From NCBI RefSeq assembly GCF_014648055.1, contig NZ_BMQJ01000011.1, forward strand, positions 91,916-155,915: a DNA stretch of 64,000 nt, written 5' to 3'. Shown here piece by piece: positions 42,733 through 53,490 of this stretch (the first letter of the stretch is position 1; every line of letters starts with the position of its first letter). The position numbers were made by a program, and so were the translations under genes. This DNA is from Streptosporangium pseudovulgare. GTDB taxonomy: Bacteria > Actinomycetota > Actinomycetes > Streptosporangiales > Streptosporangiaceae. The notes beneath the pieces were generated by a model that saw nothing but the letters and a program-made list of their open reading frames with translations, was not told the DNA's origin and did not search any database.

Positions 42733-44031
42733 TCAGCTCCAGTCCTTGAAGATGCCGCGGTACTTCTGGTCGACCGTCTTGAGCATCTCCTCGGGCGTGG
42801 TCTTGCCGCCGACCAGGGCCTGGTAGCCCTCCAGCAGCGGCTGGAAGAGCTGGCCGCCCTCGGGGATCCACGGCCGCGGGACCGCGGTGTCGAGGATCGG
42901 CTTGAAGGTGGCGACGTCCTTGTTGCCCGTGACGTCGGGGTTGTCGTAGGCGGAGGCGCGGGTCGGCAGGAGGCTGATCTCCTTGGCGATCTTCGCCTGG
43001 GCCTCGGGGGTGCTCATGAAGCGGACGAACTCGTAGGAGGCGTCCAGGTTCTTGGAACCGGCGTAGATGGCGTAGTTCCAGCCACCGGTGGGGGCGCCGG
43101 CCTTGACCGAGCCCGCGGGGACCGGGGCGATGCCCAGGTTCTCCTTGTCCTTGAACTCCTTGCCCTGGTAGACCTCGGCCAGCGACCACGGGCCGTTGTA
43201 GATCATCGCGGTCTTGCCCTCCTTGAGGGCGGTCATCGCGTTGGCGTAGCTGTCCTGGATGGCCGGCTTGGGCGCGGCGCCCGACTTGATCAGGTCGTCG
43301 ATCGTGCCCATCGCCTTGGCGTTGGCCGGGGAGTTCACGGTGATCTTCTTGTTCGGGGCGTCGAGCATGTCGCCGCCCTCGCCGTACATGAACGGCAGCA
43401 GGAAGTAGGCGTCCACGTTGAGCGCGAGGCCGTCGGCGCCGGTCTTCTTCTTGACGTCGAGGGCGGTCTGCTTGAGCTCCTCGACCGTCTTCGGGGCCTC
43501 CTCGTGCCCGGCCTCCTTCAGCAGCCTCTTGTTGTACAGCAGCGCCAGGGTGTCGGTGACCTGCGGCACGGCGTAGGCCTTGCCGTTGTACTTGGTGCTG
43601 CTCAGCGGGCTGGGCAGGAAGTCGGACTCGTTCTCCAGGGCGCGGGTGCCGTCCAGCGGCTGCAGGTAACCGAGCGAGGCGAACTGGGAGGTCCAGGCCA
43701 CCTCGGAACGGATCACGTCGGGCGCGCCGGAACCGGCCTGCGCGGCGGTCTGGAACTTGTTCTGCGCCTGGTCCGAGGGGACGTTGACGTAGTTGACCTT
43801 GATGTTCGGGTACTTCGCCTGGAACTCCTTGATGAGCGCCTGGAACGTCGGGCCCTCGCTGTCCGGCCGGACCGTGTCCCACCAGGTGATCTCACCCTTG
43901 ATCTTCGTGGGGTCCGACGGGGCCGAGCCGGCCGGCGCCGCCGCCGAGCCGCCGTCGCCGCCGCCACAGGCCGAGACCGCAAGGGCGAGAGCCGCGACGA
44001 TCGTCGCGGCCGAGAAGGCTCGCCGCATCAT
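42733..44031 (-). CDS. Extracellular sugar-binding lipoprotein (MalE-like)
   Basis: A 432-aa lipoprotein. The signal is MRRAFSAATIVAALALAVSACGG with lipobox VSAC; a family 1 solute-binding fold follows (KIKGEITWWDTVRPDSEGPTFQALIKEFQAKYPNIKVNYVNVP; FMYGEGGDML; IYNGPWSLAEVY). It captures maltose or maltodextrins and is first in the operon. Two ATGs are adjacent (44031, 44028); GAGGAGAA is better spaced to the second. The promoter region upstream holds CTGCAA-type operator elements shared with the divergent amylopullulanase gene. Confidence 0.94.
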   Translation of the reverse strand: MMRRAFSAATIVAALALAVSACGGGDGGSAAAPAGSAPSDPTKIKGEITWWDTVRPDSEGPTFQALIKEFQAKYPNIKVNYVNVPSDQAQNKFQTAAQAGSGAPDVIRSEVAWTSQFASLGYLQPLDGTRALENESDFLPSPLSSTKYNGKAYAVPQVTDTLALLYNKRLLKEAGHEEAPKTVEELKQTALDVKKKTGADGLALNVDAYFLLPFMYGEGGDMLDAPNKKITVNSPANAKAMGTIDDLIKSGAAPKPAIQDSYANAMTALKEGKTAMIYNGPWSLAEVYQGKEFKDKENLGIAPVPAGSVKAGAPTGGWNYAIYAGSKNLDASYEFVRFMSTPEAQAKIAKEISLLPTRASAYDNPDVTGNKDVATFKPILDTAVPRPWIPEGGQLFQPLLEGYQALVGGKTTPEEMLKTVDQKYRGIFKDWS

Positions 44032-44130
44032 TTCTCCTCATCGTTCAGGGGACCGGACCGGGATGGGGAGACTCCGGGCCGGGTTTGGAGTACGCCGGAC
44101 GTTACGCCGACGTGAACTCCTTTGGAAGAA

Positions 44131-44161
44131 CTTGCTGCAAGAGTCTGCAAACTTGTTACAA
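44131..44161 (-). promoter_or_regulatory. LacI/MalR-type operator elements upstream of the binding-protein gene
   Basis: CTTGCTGCAAG (44131-44141) is a perfect palindrome around one base; TTGTTACAA (44153-44161) is a second one, with centres 21 bp apart. CTGCAA also repeats directly at 44135 and 44145, exactly 10 bp apart. TGCAA/CTTGC repeats are the known theme of maltose- and amylase-gene operators in Streptomyces. Confidence 0.62.
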
Positions 44162-44312
44162 ACCCGGCGAAGGCAACCGTTTCGTGACCTTCTCCCGCCT
44201 CTGACCTGGCCGGGAGCGAGCCGGGGGCGGGCCGCCGACCCGTCTCCGGGAGGCCGGGAGACCCGGCGGGGGCGGGCGTTCCGCGCTTCGGGCGGGATGC
44301 CCGGCGGAACCG

Positions 44313-44329
44313 TGCAGAAAGTTTCCGCA
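44313..44329 (+). promoter_or_regulatory. Operator-like palindrome upstream of the amylopullulanase gene
   Basis: TGCAGAAAGTTTCCGCA is a 17-bp palindrome with a single mismatch pair and an odd centre. It lies 24-40 bp upstream of the presumed start of the amylopullulanase gene. Together with the elements at 44131-44161 it would let one LacI protein control both divergent transcripts. Confidence 0.55.
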
Positions 44330-44352
44330 AGGGATTGCATAGATCATGGCTA

Positions 44353-47300
44353 ATGAGTAACTTCCGGGCAACACCCCCGAAACAACCGTGGAGGCCACCG
44401 GTGGTCCGGCCGCTCCCCCCACGGCGCGCGAGGACGGGACCGCTCACCGCGGCCGTCATCGCGGCGGCGCTGCTCGTGCCGCCCCTCGCCGCCCCCGCCC
44501 ACGCGTCGTCCCCCGCCTCTCCCCCGGCGGCGAGCCCCGCCTCCGCGCCGCCCGCCCCCGCCGCCTCCCCCGCTCCCGCCTCCGCGACCCCCGGCGCCGT
44601 GCCCGCCGCGCCCGCCTCCGCGTCGCCCGTGGTCTCCGCGCTGAGCCGTACGGCCGAGCCCGCCGACAGGGACCTCGCCCGGGACGCCGCGCGCACCAAG
44701 CTCACCCGCGAGCGGTTCTACTTCGCGATGACCGACCGGTTCGCCGACGGCGACCCCGGCAACAACCGCGGCGGCCTGTCCGGCGACCGGCTCACCACCG
44801 GCTTCGACCCCACCGACAAGGGGTTCTACCAGGGCGGGGACCTCAAGGGCCTGATCGACCGGCTCGACTACGTCAAGAACCTCGGCAGCACCGCGATCTG
44901 GATCACCCCGGCGTTCCGCAACCGGCCCGTCCAGGGCGCCGGCGCGAACGCCTCGGCCGGCTACCACGGCTACTGGATCACCGACTTCACCCGGATCGAC
45001 CCCCACCTGGGGACGAACGCCGAGATGAAGCGGCTCGTGCGCGAGGCGCACCGGCGGGGGATGAAGGTCTTCTTCGACATCATCACCAACCACACCGCCG
45101 ACGTGATCGACTACAGGGAGAAGACCTACTCCTACCGCTCCAAGGGCGCCTACCCCTACGTCGACGCCCGCGGCGTGCCGTTCGACGACCGCGCCTACGC
45201 CGGCAAGGACACCTTCCCCACGGTGACCGCCGACTCCTTCCCCTACACGCCGGTCGCACCGAAGAACGCCAAGACTCCGGCCTGGCTGAACGACCCGACG
45301 ATGTACCACAACCGGGGCGACTCCACCTTCAGCGGCGAGAGCTCCGAGTACGGCGACTTCTCCGGTCTCGACGACCTGTGGACCGAACGGCCCGAGGTCG
45401 TCAAAGGCATGGCCGACATCTACAAGACGTGGGTCCGCGAGACCGGCATCGACGGGTTCCGCATCGACACCGCCAAGCACGTCGACATGGGGTTCTGGGA
45501 GCGCTTCTCCCCCGCCCTGCACGACTACGCGGCGAAGCAGGGCGACAAGCGGTTCTTCATGTTCGGCGAGGTCTACTCCGGCGACCCCGCCTTCACCAGC
45601 CGCTACTCCACCCGCGGCGGGCTGGACGCCACCCTGGACTTCCCGTTCCAGGAGGCCGCCCGGTCCTTCAGCGGCGGCACCGCGGACGCCGCCCGGCTGG
45701 CGAGGCTGTACGCCGACGACGACCACCACACCGACGCCGACGGAAACGCCGCCTCGCTGCCGACCTTCCTCGGCAACCACGACATGGGCCGCATCGGCCG
45801 CTTCCTCGCCCAGGACAACCCCGGCGCGGACGACGCCGAGCTGCTCCGCCGCGACCTGCTGGCCCACGAGCTGATGTACCTCACCCGCGGCCAGCCGGTC
45901 GTTTATTACGGCGACGAACAGGGGTTCACCGGGAGCGGCGGCGACAAGGACGCCCGCCAGACGATGTTCGCCTCCAAGGCCGGCGACTATCTCGACGACG
46001 ACCTGATCGGCACCACGGCCACCCACGCCCAGGACAACTTCGTCCCCGGCCACCCGCTGTACCAGGGCATCTCCGCCCTGGCGAAGCTGCGCCAGGACAA
46101 CCCGGCCCTGGCCGACGGCGCCCAGATCGAGCGCCTGGCCGCGGGCGGTGTCTACGCCTTCTCCCGGATCGGCGCCCGCGACCGGGTCGAGTACGTCGTG
46201 GCGGTCAACAACGCCGAACGGGCCGGCGCCGCCGCCGTGCCGACGTTCTCCCCCGGCATGGCCTTCACCAAGGTGTACGGCGAGGGCCCCGCGGACCTGA
46301 CCTCGGGCGCCGACGCGAAGCTGCCGCTGACCGTGCCGGCGCTGTCGGCCGTCGTGTACAAGGCGCGCGGGGCGCTCGCCGCCCCCGCCGCCGCCCCGGC
46401 CGTCTCGATCGCCCTGCCCGGCGCCGAGATCAGGGGCACCGCCGAGGACGGCCGGATCCCGGTCACCGCCACCGTGCCCGGAAGCGGCTTCGACCAGGTG
46501 ACGTTCGCCGCCAGGGTCGGCGACGGCGGCTGGAGGGTGCTCGGCACCGACGACGCGCCCAACGCCACGGCCGCCGGCCGTACCTTCCGGGTCTTCCACG
46601 ACCTGCGCGGGATCCCGGCCGGCACGAAGATCACCTACCGGGCGATCGTGAAGGACTCCGCGGGCCGCCTCGCCTCGGCCACGGCGTCCGCCGCGGTCGG
46701 CGCCGAGCCCGCTCCGCAGGACCCGGGCGCGGTCACCCGCGACTGGCTGGTCGTGCACTACCAGCGCCCGGACGCGAAAGACGCCGGGGACGCCGGGGAC
46801 TACGACGGCTGGGGCCTGCACGTCTGGGGCGACGTGGAGCGGCCCACCGAGTGGGGCTCCCCGCTTCCGCTGACCGGTGAGGACTCCTACGGCAGGTTCG
46901 CCTGGGTCAAGCTCAAACCCGGCGCGACCGACGTCGGGATCATCGTCCACAAGGGCGACGAGAAGGATGGCGGCGACCGCGTCGTCAACCCCGCCAGGAC
47001 CGGCGAGGTCTGGGTGGCGTCCGGCAGGGCCGGGACCTACGCCTCCCGCGCGCAGGCCCAGGGCTACGCCACCGTCCACTACGCGCGGCCCGGCAAGGAC
47101 TACGACGGCTGGGGACTGCATCTGTGGGGCGACGGCCTGGCCGACGGCGCCGGCACCGACTGGGCGTCCCCCCGCCCGCCGGACGGCGTCGACTCCTACG
47201 GCGCGTTCTGGAAGGTCCCGCTGAAGAACGCCGACGCCCCGCTGAACCACATCGTCCACAAGGGCGACGTCAAGGACCCCGGACCCGACCAGACGTTCAC

Positions 47301-50300
47301 CCCGGCCGCGCAGCCGGAGGCGTACGTCGTCTCGGGGAAGACGGAGGTCCACCCGACCCGGGCCGCGGCCGAGAACGTCGCGATCGTGCATTACCACCGG
47401 CCGGACGGGAAATACGACGGCTGGGGACTGCACCTGTGGGGTGACGTGGCCGCGCCCACCGAGTGGGCCGCCCCGCTCCAGCCCGAGGGCCGGGACGCGT
47501 TCGGGCTCCGTTTCCGGATCCCCCTGAAAGAGGGGGCGAAGAACGTGAGCTACATCATCCACAACGGCGACGACAAGGACCTGCCCGTCGACCAGTCGCT
47601 CGACCTGGCCGCGACGGGGAACGAGGTCTGGCGGGTGGCGGCCACCGAAGGGAACCTGCTGCCGCAGCCCGCGGCGCGCGGGGCCGACGCCGACCTGACC
47701 AAGGCAGCCGCCCAGTGGATCGACCGGAACACCGTCGTCTGGAAGGTGGAGCCGTCCGGTTCCACGCACCACTCCCTCGCCTTCTCCGCCAAGGGTGACA
47801 TCGCCCACGCCGACGGCGACCTCACCGGCGACCTCCGGATCATCCGGCTGGTCCCCGGCGCCCTCACCGACGCGCAGAAGGCCAGGTGGCCGCACCTCGC
47901 CGGATACGCCGCCCTCACCGTGGACCCGCGCGACGCCGGTCTGGTCGCCGAGGCGCTGCGCGGGCAGGTCGTGGCCGTCGAGCGGGACACCTCCGGCGCG
48001 CTGCTGGCCGCCACCGGCGTGCAGCTGCCCGGCGTGCTCGACGACGTCTACGCCAAGGCGGCCGGCGCCGAACTGGGCCCGGTCTGGGACGGCGTACCCC
48101 GGCTGTCGGTCTGGGCGCCGACCGCGCGCAAGGTCGAGCTCGCGCTCTACCGCGACCCGTCCGGCGGAGAGCGCGCCGTGCACCCGATGCGCCGCGACGA
48201 CGCCACCGGCGTCTGGTCGGTGCGGGGCGCGGCCGCCTGGAAGGGCCGCTACTACACCTTCCTGGTCACGGTCTACTCCCCCGCCGCGGGGAAGGTCGTC
48301 ACCAACGAGGTGACCGACCCCTACAGCCTGTCGCTGGCCGCCGACTCCGTCCGCAGCCAGCTCGTCGACCTCGGCGACCGGTCGCTGCGGCCCGACGGCT
48401 GGACCTCCCTGGTCAAGCCGAAGGCCGTCCCGCAGGACAGGGCGTCGATCTACGAACTGCACGTGCGCGACTTCTCCGCCTCCGACACCACCGTCCCCGC
48501 CGACCGGCGCGGCACCTACGCGGCGTTCACCGGCGACTACGCCGGGATGCGGGAGCTGCGTGAGCTGGCCGAGGACGGCCTGACCCACGTCCACCTGCTG
48601 CCGGTCTTCGACATCGCGACCATCCCGGAGAGGAAGGCCGACCGCGCCGAGCCGGACTGCGACCTGGCCGCGCTGCCCGCCGACTCCGACCGGCAGCAGG
48701 AGTGCGTCGGAAAGGCCGCCGCCAAGGACGCCTTCAACTGGGGCTACGACCCGCGGCACTACACCGTGCCCGAGGGCTCCTACGCCTCCGACCCGGACGG
48801 CACCGCCCGGATCAAGGAGTTCCGCGGCATGGTGCAGGGCCTCAACAAGGCCGGCCTGCGGGTGGTCATGGACGTCGTCTACAACCACACCCACGCCGCC
48901 GGCCAGGACCCGACCTCGGTGCTCGACCGCGTCGTGCCCGGCTACTACCACCGGCTGCTCGACGACGGCGCGGTGGCCACCTCCACCTGCTGCGCCAACA
49001 CCGCCCCCGAGCACGCGATGATGGGCAGGCTCGTCGTCGACTCCATCGTCACCTGGGCGAAGCAGTACAAGGTGGACGGCTTCCGCTTCGACCTGATGGG
49101 CCACCACCCGAAGGCGAACATCGTCGCGGTCCGCAGGGCCCTCGACGCGCTCACCCCGGAGAAGGACGGGGTGGACGGCAAGTCGATCATCCTGTACGGC
49201 GAGGGCTGGAACTTCGGCGAGGTCGCCGACGACGCCCGCTTCGAACAGGCCACCCAGGCCAACATGGCCGGCACCGGGATCGGCACCTTCAACGACCGGC
49301 TGCGCGACGCGGTGCGCGGCGGCACGCCGTTCGACGCCGACCCCCGGATCCAGGGCTTCGGCTCCGGCCTGGCCGGCGCGCCCAACGGCTCGCCCGCCAA
49401 CGGCACCGCCGAGCAGCAGCGGGCCCGCCTGCTGGGCTACCAGGACCTGATCAAGGTGGGCCTGACCGGCAACCTGCGCGACTACGCCTTCACCGACTCG
49501 CGCGGCAGGCGGGTCAAGGGATCGGAGGTGGACTACAACGGATCGGCGGCCGGCTACACCGCCGCGCCGGGCGAGGCCGTCACCTACGTCGACGCCCACG
49601 ACAACGAGACGCTGTTCGACGCGCTGGCCTACAAGCTGCCGCAGGCCACCCCGATGGCCGACCGGGTGCGCATGCAGTCGCTGTCGTTGGCCACGACCGT
49701 CCTCGGGCAGGGCACCTCGTTCGTCCACGCCGGAACCGAGCGGCTGCGCTCGAAGTCACTGGACCGCAACTCCTTCGACTCCGGCGACTGGTTCAACCAG
49801 CTGCTGTGGGACTGCTCGGCGGGCAACGGCTTCGGCGCGGGCCTGCCGCCCAGGGCGGACAACGAGGACAAGTGGTCCTACGCCCGGCCGCTGCTGGCCG
49901 ACCCGGCGCTGAAGCCGGACTGCGCGGCGATCACCTCGGCGCGGAACCTGTACGGCGAGCTGCTGAGGATCCGCTCCTCCTCCCCCGCCTTCACCCTCGG
50001 CTCGGCCGCCGAGGTGCAGAAGCGGCTGACCTTCCCGCTGAGCGGCGCCGCCGAGACGCCGGGTGTGGTGACCATGCACCTGGACGCCTCGGGAATCGAC
50101 CCGAGGTGGGACTCGCTCACCGTCGTGTTCAACGCCACGCCCGAGAAGCGGTCGCAGACCGTGGCCGCGCTCAAGGGCACCGCGGTGACCCTCCACCCCG
50201 TCCAGGCGGACGGGACCGACGCCGTCGTGAAGACGTCGGCCTTCGACTCCGCCACCGGCACGCTGACGGTACCGGCCCGCACGGTCGCCGTCTTCGTCCG

Positions 50301-50313
50301 GCCGCGCGGCTGA
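44353..50313 (+). CDS. pulA: Secreted amylopullulanase: GH13 amylase + three CBM41-like + GH13 pullulanase
   Basis: A 1986-aa enzyme with a basic N-terminus and signal peptide ([27 protein letters not shown]). Module 1 is a GH13 amylase with Asp372 (GFRIDTAKH), Glu406 (FGEVYSG) and Asp477 (LGNHDMGR). Three pullulanase-associated (CBM41-type) starch-binding repeats follow, each marked YDGWGLHxWGD at about residues 817, 917 and 1022. A CBM48-like segment ([19 protein letters not shown]) leads into the pullulanase module with [11 protein letters not shown], Asp1580 ([10 protein letters not shown]), Glu1617 (YGEGWNFGE) and DAHDNETLF. It cuts both alpha-1,4 and alpha-1,6 bonds in starch or pullulan. 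The start is uncertain; no clear ribosome site precedes ATG 44353. Confidence 0.94.
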   Translation: MSNFRATPPKQPWRPPVVRPLPPRRARTGPLTAAVIAAALLVPPLAAPAHASSPASPPAASPASAPPAPAASPAPASATPGAVPAAPASASPVVSALSRTAEPADRDLARDAARTKLTRERFYFAMTDRFADGDPGNNRGGLSGDRLTTGFDPTDKGFYQGGDLKGLIDRLDYVKNLGSTAIWITPAFRNRPVQGAGANASAGYHGYWITDFTRIDPHLGTNAEMKRLVREAHRRGMKVFFDIITNHTADVIDYREKTYSYRSKGAYPYVDARGVPFDDRAYAGKDTFPTVTADSFPYTPVAPKNAKTPAWLNDPTMYHNRGDSTFSGESSEYGDFSGLDDLWTERPEVVKGMADIYKTWVRETGIDGFRIDTAKHVDMGFWERFSPALHDYAAKQGDKRFFMFGEVYSGDPAFTSRYSTRGGLDATLDFPFQEAARSFSGGTADAARLARLYADDDHHTDADGNAASLPTFLGNHDMGRIGRFLAQDNPGADDAELLRRDLLAHELMYLTRGQPVVYYGDEQGFTGSGGDKDARQTMFASKAGDYLDDDLIGTTATHAQDNFVPGHPLYQGISALAKLRQDNPALADGAQIERLAAGGVYAFSRIGARDRVEYVVAVNNAERAGAAAVPTFSPGMAFTKVYGEGPADLTSGADAKLPLTVPALSAVVYKARGALAAPAAAPAVSIALPGAEIRGTAEDGRIPVTATVPGSGFDQVTFAARVGDGGWRVLGTDDAPNATAAGRTFRVFHDLRGIPAGTKITYRAIVKDSAGRLASATASAAVGAEPAPQDPGAVTRDWLVVHYQRPDAKDAGDAGDYDGWGLHVWGDVERPTEWGSPLPLTGEDSYGRFAWVKLKPGATDVGIIVHKGDEKDGGDRVVNPARTGEVWVASGRAGTYASRAQAQGYATVHYARPGKDYDGWGLHLWGDGLADGAGTDWASPRPPDGVDSYGAFWKVPLKNADAPLNHIVHKGDVKDPGPDQTFTPAAQPEAYVVSGKTEVHPTRAAAENVAIVHYHRPDGKYDGWGLHLWGDVAAPTEWAAPLQPEGRDAFGLRFRIPLKEGAKNVSYIIHNGDDKDLPVDQSLDLAATGNEVWRVAATEGNLLPQPAARGADADLTKAAAQWIDRNTVVWKVEPSGSTHHSLAFSAKGDIAHADGDLTGDLRIIRLVPGALTDAQKARWPHLAGYAALTVDPRDAGLVAEALRGQVVAVERDTSGALLAATGVQLPGVLDDVYAKAAGAELGPVWDGVPRLSVWAPTARKVELALYRDPSGGERAVHPMRRDDATGVWSVRGAAAWKGRYYTFLVTVYSPAAGKVVTNEVTDPYSLSLAADSVRSQLVDLGDRSLRPDGWTSLVKPKAVPQDRASIYELHVRDFSASDTTVPADRRGTYAAFTGDYAGMRELRELAEDGLTHVHLLPVFDIATIPERKADRAEPDCDLAALPADSDRQQECVGKAAAKDAFNWGYDPRHYTVPEGSYASDPDGTARIKEFRGMVQGLNKAGLRVVMDVVYNHTHAAGQDPTSVLDRVVPGYYHRLLDDGAVATSTCCANTAPEHAMMGRLVVDSIVTWAKQYKVDGFRFDLMGHHPKANIVAVRRALDALTPEKDGVDGKSIILYGEGWNFGEVADDARFEQATQANMAGTGIGTFNDRLRDAVRGGTPFDADPRIQGFGSGLAGAPNGSPANGTAEQQRARLLGYQDLIKVGLTGNLRDYAFTDSRGRRVKGSEVDYNGSAAGYTAAPGEAVTYVDAHDNETLFDALAYKLPQATPMADRVRMQSLSLATTVLGQGTSFVHAGTERLRSKSLDRNSFDSGDWFNQLLWDCSAGNGFGAGLPPRADNEDKWSYARPLLADPALKPDCAAITSARNLYGELLRIRSSSPAFTLGSAAEVQKRLTFPLSGAAETPGVVTMHLDASGIDPRWDSLTVVFNATPEKRSQTVAALKGTAVTLHPVQADGTDAVVKTSAFDSATGTLTVPARTVAVFVRPRG

Positions 50314-50350
50314 GAGCCTCCCGGGGCCCCGCGGCCCCGGAGGGAAAGAC

Positions 50351-50380
50351 CCGGGCCGGGTGCTGCAACACCCGGCCCGG
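50351..50380 (+). terminator. Hairpin between amylopullulanase and alpha-amylase genes
   Basis: CCGGGCCGGGTG (50351-50362) and CACCCGGCCCGG (50369-50380) pair perfectly around the loop CTGCAA. It could end or attenuate transcription before the amylase gene. The loop and inner bases (TGCTGCAACA) also resemble the CTGCAA operator theme upstream. A shorter hairpin (CCGGGGCC/GGCCCCGG, 50321-50340) precedes it. Confidence 0.7.
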
Positions 50381-50414
50381 CCAAGGGAATCCGTCCATCC
50401 ATCTGGAGGCCCCC

Positions 50415-52136
50415 GTGAGATCCTACAAAGCCGTCCTGACCGTGGCGGCGACCGTCCTGGCGAGCGCCGCCGTCGCGCTCCCCGTCACGACCGCCGCGCC
50501 CGCCCAGGCGTCGCCGCCCACCCCCGGCCCGATCGTCAACATGTGGAACTGGAACTGGAACTCGGTCGCCCGGGAGTGCACCGGCGTGCTCGGCCCCGCC
50601 GGGTACGCGGCCGTCCAGGTCTCCCCGCCCAGCGACTCGATGAGCAAGGGCGGCTCCGTCTGGTGGGACGTCTACCAGCCCGCCCGCTACACGCTCAACA
50701 GCAAGTTCGGCGACGAGAACGCGTTCAGGAACATGGTGAACGCCTGCCACTCCGCGGGCGTCAAGGTCCACGCCGACGTGGTCGTCAACCACATGACCGG
50801 CCAGGGCAGCAGAAGCTACGGCGGCTACGACTTCGGCAAGTACGACTACCCCGGGCTGTACTCCTCCGCCGACTTCCACTCCCCCGCCTGCACGATCAAC
50901 GACTCCGACTACGTGAACGACGCCTGGCGGGTGCAGAACTGCGAGCTGGTCGGCCTGTCCGACCTCAACACCGGCTCCGACCACGTCCGCGACCAGATCG
51001 CCGGCTACCTCAACAGGCTGACCGACCTCGGCGTGGACGGCTTCCGCGTCGACGCCGCCAAGCACATCAGCCCCGGCGACCTGTCGGCGATCAGGTCGAA
51101 GCTGAAGGGCTCGCCCTACCTCCACCACGAGGTCATCGAGGGCCCGAACGAGGCGGTCAAGCCGAGCCACTACACCGGGGTCGGCGACGTGCACGAGTTC
51201 GTGTACGGCCGCAAGCTGAAGGAGCAGTTCACCGGCCAGATCAAGTGGCTTTCGACCTTCGGGCAGAGCTGGGGCCTGTCGGTGCCGAGCGACAAGGCAG
51301 TGGTCTTCGTCGACAACCACGACACCGAGCGCAACGGCTCCACCCTCAACTACAAGTACGGCGACGCCTACAAGCTGGCCAACGTCTTCATGCTGGCCTG
51401 GCCGTACGGCACGCCGAGCGTCTACTCCGGTTTCACCTGGGGTGACAAGGAGGCCGGTCCCCCGTCGGCGAACGGCGGGTTCGTCACCGACGCCGACTGC
51501 GGGAACGGCCGGTGGACCTGCTTCCACCGGCAGATGAGCGGCATGGTCGGCTTCAACCGGGCCGTCGCGGGCACCTCCGTCGGCAACTGGTACGACAACG
51601 GCAACAACGTGATCGCCTTCAGCCGCGGCGGCAAGGGCTGGGTCGCGATCAACAACGAGGGCGGCTCCGTCACCCGGACCTTCAGCACCGGCCTGCCCGC
51701 CGGCACCTACGCCAACGACGTGGGCGGCGGCTCGGTGACGGTCGCGGCGAACGGCACCGCCACGGTGACCGTACCGGCGAGGGGCGCGGTCGCCGTCCAC
51801 ATCGGCGGCCCCCGGCCCACCCCCACGGACTCCCCCTCGCCGGACACGGTCGCCGCCACCTTCGCGGTGAACGCCACGACCTACTGGGGGCAGAACGTCT
51901 TCGTCGTGGGCGACGTGCCCGAGCTCGGGAGCTGGAACCCGGCGAACGCGGTGGCGCTGTCGTCGGCGGCCTACCCCGTCTGGCGGGGCACGGTCGGCCT
52001 GCCCGCCGGGCGGACGATCTTCTACAAGTACATCAAGAAGAACCCCGACGGGTCGGTGACCTGGGAGAGCGACCCCGACCGCTCCTTCACCACCCCCGCA
52101 GGCGGCACCGCGACGCGCAGCGACACCTGGCGCTGA
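50415..52136 (+). CDS. Secreted alpha-amylase with CBM20 starch-binding domain
   Basis: A 573-aa GH13 enzyme. Signal peptide (MRSYKAVLTVAATVLASAAVALPVTTAAPAQA), then NMWNWNWNSVARECTGVLGPAGYAAVQVSPP typical of secreted actinomycete alpha-amylases. Catalytic residues are Asp213 (GFRVDAAKH), Glu239 (HHEVIEG) and Asp303 (VDNHDTERN). A C-domain and a Thr/Pro/Ser linker precede a CBM20 (~484-573; YWGQNVFVVGDVPELGSWNPANAVALS). The start is GTG with GGAGG 6 bp upstream. It lies 101 bp after the amylopullulanase gene, which may be cotranscribed unless the hairpin between them terminates. Confidence 0.95.
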   Translation: MRSYKAVLTVAATVLASAAVALPVTTAAPAQASPPTPGPIVNMWNWNWNSVARECTGVLGPAGYAAVQVSPPSDSMSKGGSVWWDVYQPARYTLNSKFGDENAFRNMVNACHSAGVKVHADVVVNHMTGQGSRSYGGYDFGKYDYPGLYSSADFHSPACTINDSDYVNDAWRVQNCELVGLSDLNTGSDHVRDQIAGYLNRLTDLGVDGFRVDAAKHISPGDLSAIRSKLKGSPYLHHEVIEGPNEAVKPSHYTGVGDVHEFVYGRKLKEQFTGQIKWLSTFGQSWGLSVPSDKAVVFVDNHDTERNGSTLNYKYGDAYKLANVFMLAWPYGTPSVYSGFTWGDKEAGPPSANGGFVTDADCGNGRWTCFHRQMSGMVGFNRAVAGTSVGNWYDNGNNVIAFSRGGKGWVAINNEGGSVTRTFSTGLPAGTYANDVGGGSVTVAANGTATVTVPARGAVAVHIGGPRPTPTDSPSPDTVAATFAVNATTYWGQNVFVVGDVPELGSWNPANAVALSSAAYPVWRGTVGLPAGRTIFYKYIKKNPDGSVTWESDPDRSFTTPAGGTATRSDTWR

Positions 52137-52407
52137 CCTCCCCCGGGTGACGGCCCGGTGACCCACCGCCCCGGGCGCCGGACGTGGATGCCGGGCTGAC
52201 GTGTCGTGGGGAGCCGCCGGCTCGGAAAAATTTTTCCGGGCCGGCGGTTCCGTTTCCCGCCCGCCTCGACCTGCCCCTGAGCGACCTTCACGGGGGACGC
52301 GCGGCGCGGTACGAACGGATCAATTCCGGCGATCGTGGTTATCTTCCGGATCACGTGGTACGTCACTGCTGCAACACGTCAAAGAGGGACAAAGGAGGGG
52401 AAAAAGT

Positions 52408-53385
52408 ATGATTACCCACGACCAGCTTCAGACTGTCCTTAACCAGCCTGTTTACGACAACAATGGCGAAAAGGTCGGCAAGGTCGAGCATGTCTACGTC
52501 GACGACGCCACCGGCCGGCCCGCCTGGCTCTGCGTGCGGACCGGGCTGTTCGGTATGAACGAGACCTTCGTCCCGGTCCAGACGGCCAACGTGGTGGGCG
52601 ACCGCATCGAGGTGGCCCTCGACAAGGACCGCATCAAGGACGCCCCCAACATCGACGTCGAGTCCGGCGGCCACATGTCCGCCGAGGAGGAGCGCGAGCT
52701 CTACCGCTACTACGACATCGACTGGGAGGGCTCCTGGCAGGAGGCCAACCGGACCGGCGAGACCGGCGAGGCGGGCTGGGCGCACACCGGCGGCCTGCGG
52801 GAGCGCGAGCGCATGGGCCGCACCGCCGGCCTGGACGGCGAGCGCGGGATCCACACCGGCGGCGTGGACCACGACGGCCTCGGCCGCACCGGCGTCCCGG
52901 GCCGGGACGCCACCGGTCGCACCGGCGGCCTGCGGGAGCACGGGCGGACGGACCACGCCGGCATGGGCCGCACCGGCCACACCGGCCACACCGGCGACGA
53001 CGCGATGACCCGCTCGGAGGAGCGGCTGGACGTCGGCACCGAGAGCCACGAGGCGGGTCGGGCCCGGCTGCGCAAGTACGTGGTCACCGACCAGGAGCAG
53101 GTCACCGTACCGGTCACCCGCGAGGAGGTCCGCGTCGAGCGCGAGCCGATCACCGACTCCAACATCGACGACGCCCTCGGCGGTCCGGAGATCACCGAGT
53201 CCGAGCACGAGGTCATCCTGCGCGAGGAGCGGCCGACGGTCGAGAAGCGGACCGTCCCGGTCGAGCGGGTCCGCATGTCCAAGGACCGCGTCACCGACGA
53301 GGAGACCGTCTCCGAGGGCGTCCGCAAGGAGCGCATCGAGGCCGAGGGCGACGCCCGCGGCATCGGCCGCGACCGGACCCTCTGA
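52408..53385 (+). CDS. PRC-barrel and DUF2382 (YsnF/AvaK-like) stress protein
   Basis: A 325-aa protein. The N-terminal PRC-barrel (~1-85; LNQPVYDNNGEKVGKVEHVYVDDATGRPAWLCVRTG) is joined by a Gly/Arg/Thr-rich linker with degenerate GRTGG/HTGG repeats (~115-205) to a C-terminal DUF2382 (~215-315; LRKYVVTDQEQVTVPVTREEVRVEREPI...LREERPTVEKRTVPVERVRM). This architecture is common in Actinobacteria and stress-associated; molecular function is unknown. The ribosome site is AAAGGAGGGG. The 271-bp upstream spacer is less GC-rich near the start and should hold the promoter. A hairpin follows. Confidence 0.9.
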   Translation: MITHDQLQTVLNQPVYDNNGEKVGKVEHVYVDDATGRPAWLCVRTGLFGMNETFVPVQTANVVGDRIEVALDKDRIKDAPNIDVESGGHMSAEEERELYRYYDIDWEGSWQEANRTGETGEAGWAHTGGLRERERMGRTAGLDGERGIHTGGVDHDGLGRTGVPGRDATGRTGGLREHGRTDHAGMGRTGHTGHTGDDAMTRSEERLDVGTESHEAGRARLRKYVVTDQEQVTVPVTREEVRVEREPITDSNIDDALGGPEITESEHEVILREERPTVEKRTVPVERVRMSKDRVTDEETVSEGVRKERIEAEGDARGIGRDRTL

Positions 53386-53405
53386 CCGGCCCACCGGCCG
53401 AACCC

Positions 53406-53434
53406 GGGCCCGTACGGCACCGCCGTACGGGCCC
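53406..53434 (+). terminator. Terminator after PRC-barrel gene
   Basis: GGGCCCGTACGGC (53406-53418) pairs with GCCGTACGGGCCC (53422-53434) around ACC, beginning 21 bp after the stop. Confidence 0.85.
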
Positions 53435-53490
53435 GCGCCGTTCCCGGCCCCGGCTTCCGCCCCCCGGCGTCCCCCGGGCGGGAGCCGCCG

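Noticed and set aside
44350..49728. A 1792-codon open frame on the minus strand opposite the amylopullulanase gene
   Set aside because: Composition is Gly/Val/Asp/Arg-rich without domains, and the opposite strand has complete, catalytically intact GH13 modules. Long antisense frames are expected at this GC content.
49878..52166. A 762-codon minus-strand frame opposite the alpha-amylase
   Set aside because: Shadow frame; the plus strand encodes a signal peptide, GH13 triad and CBM20.
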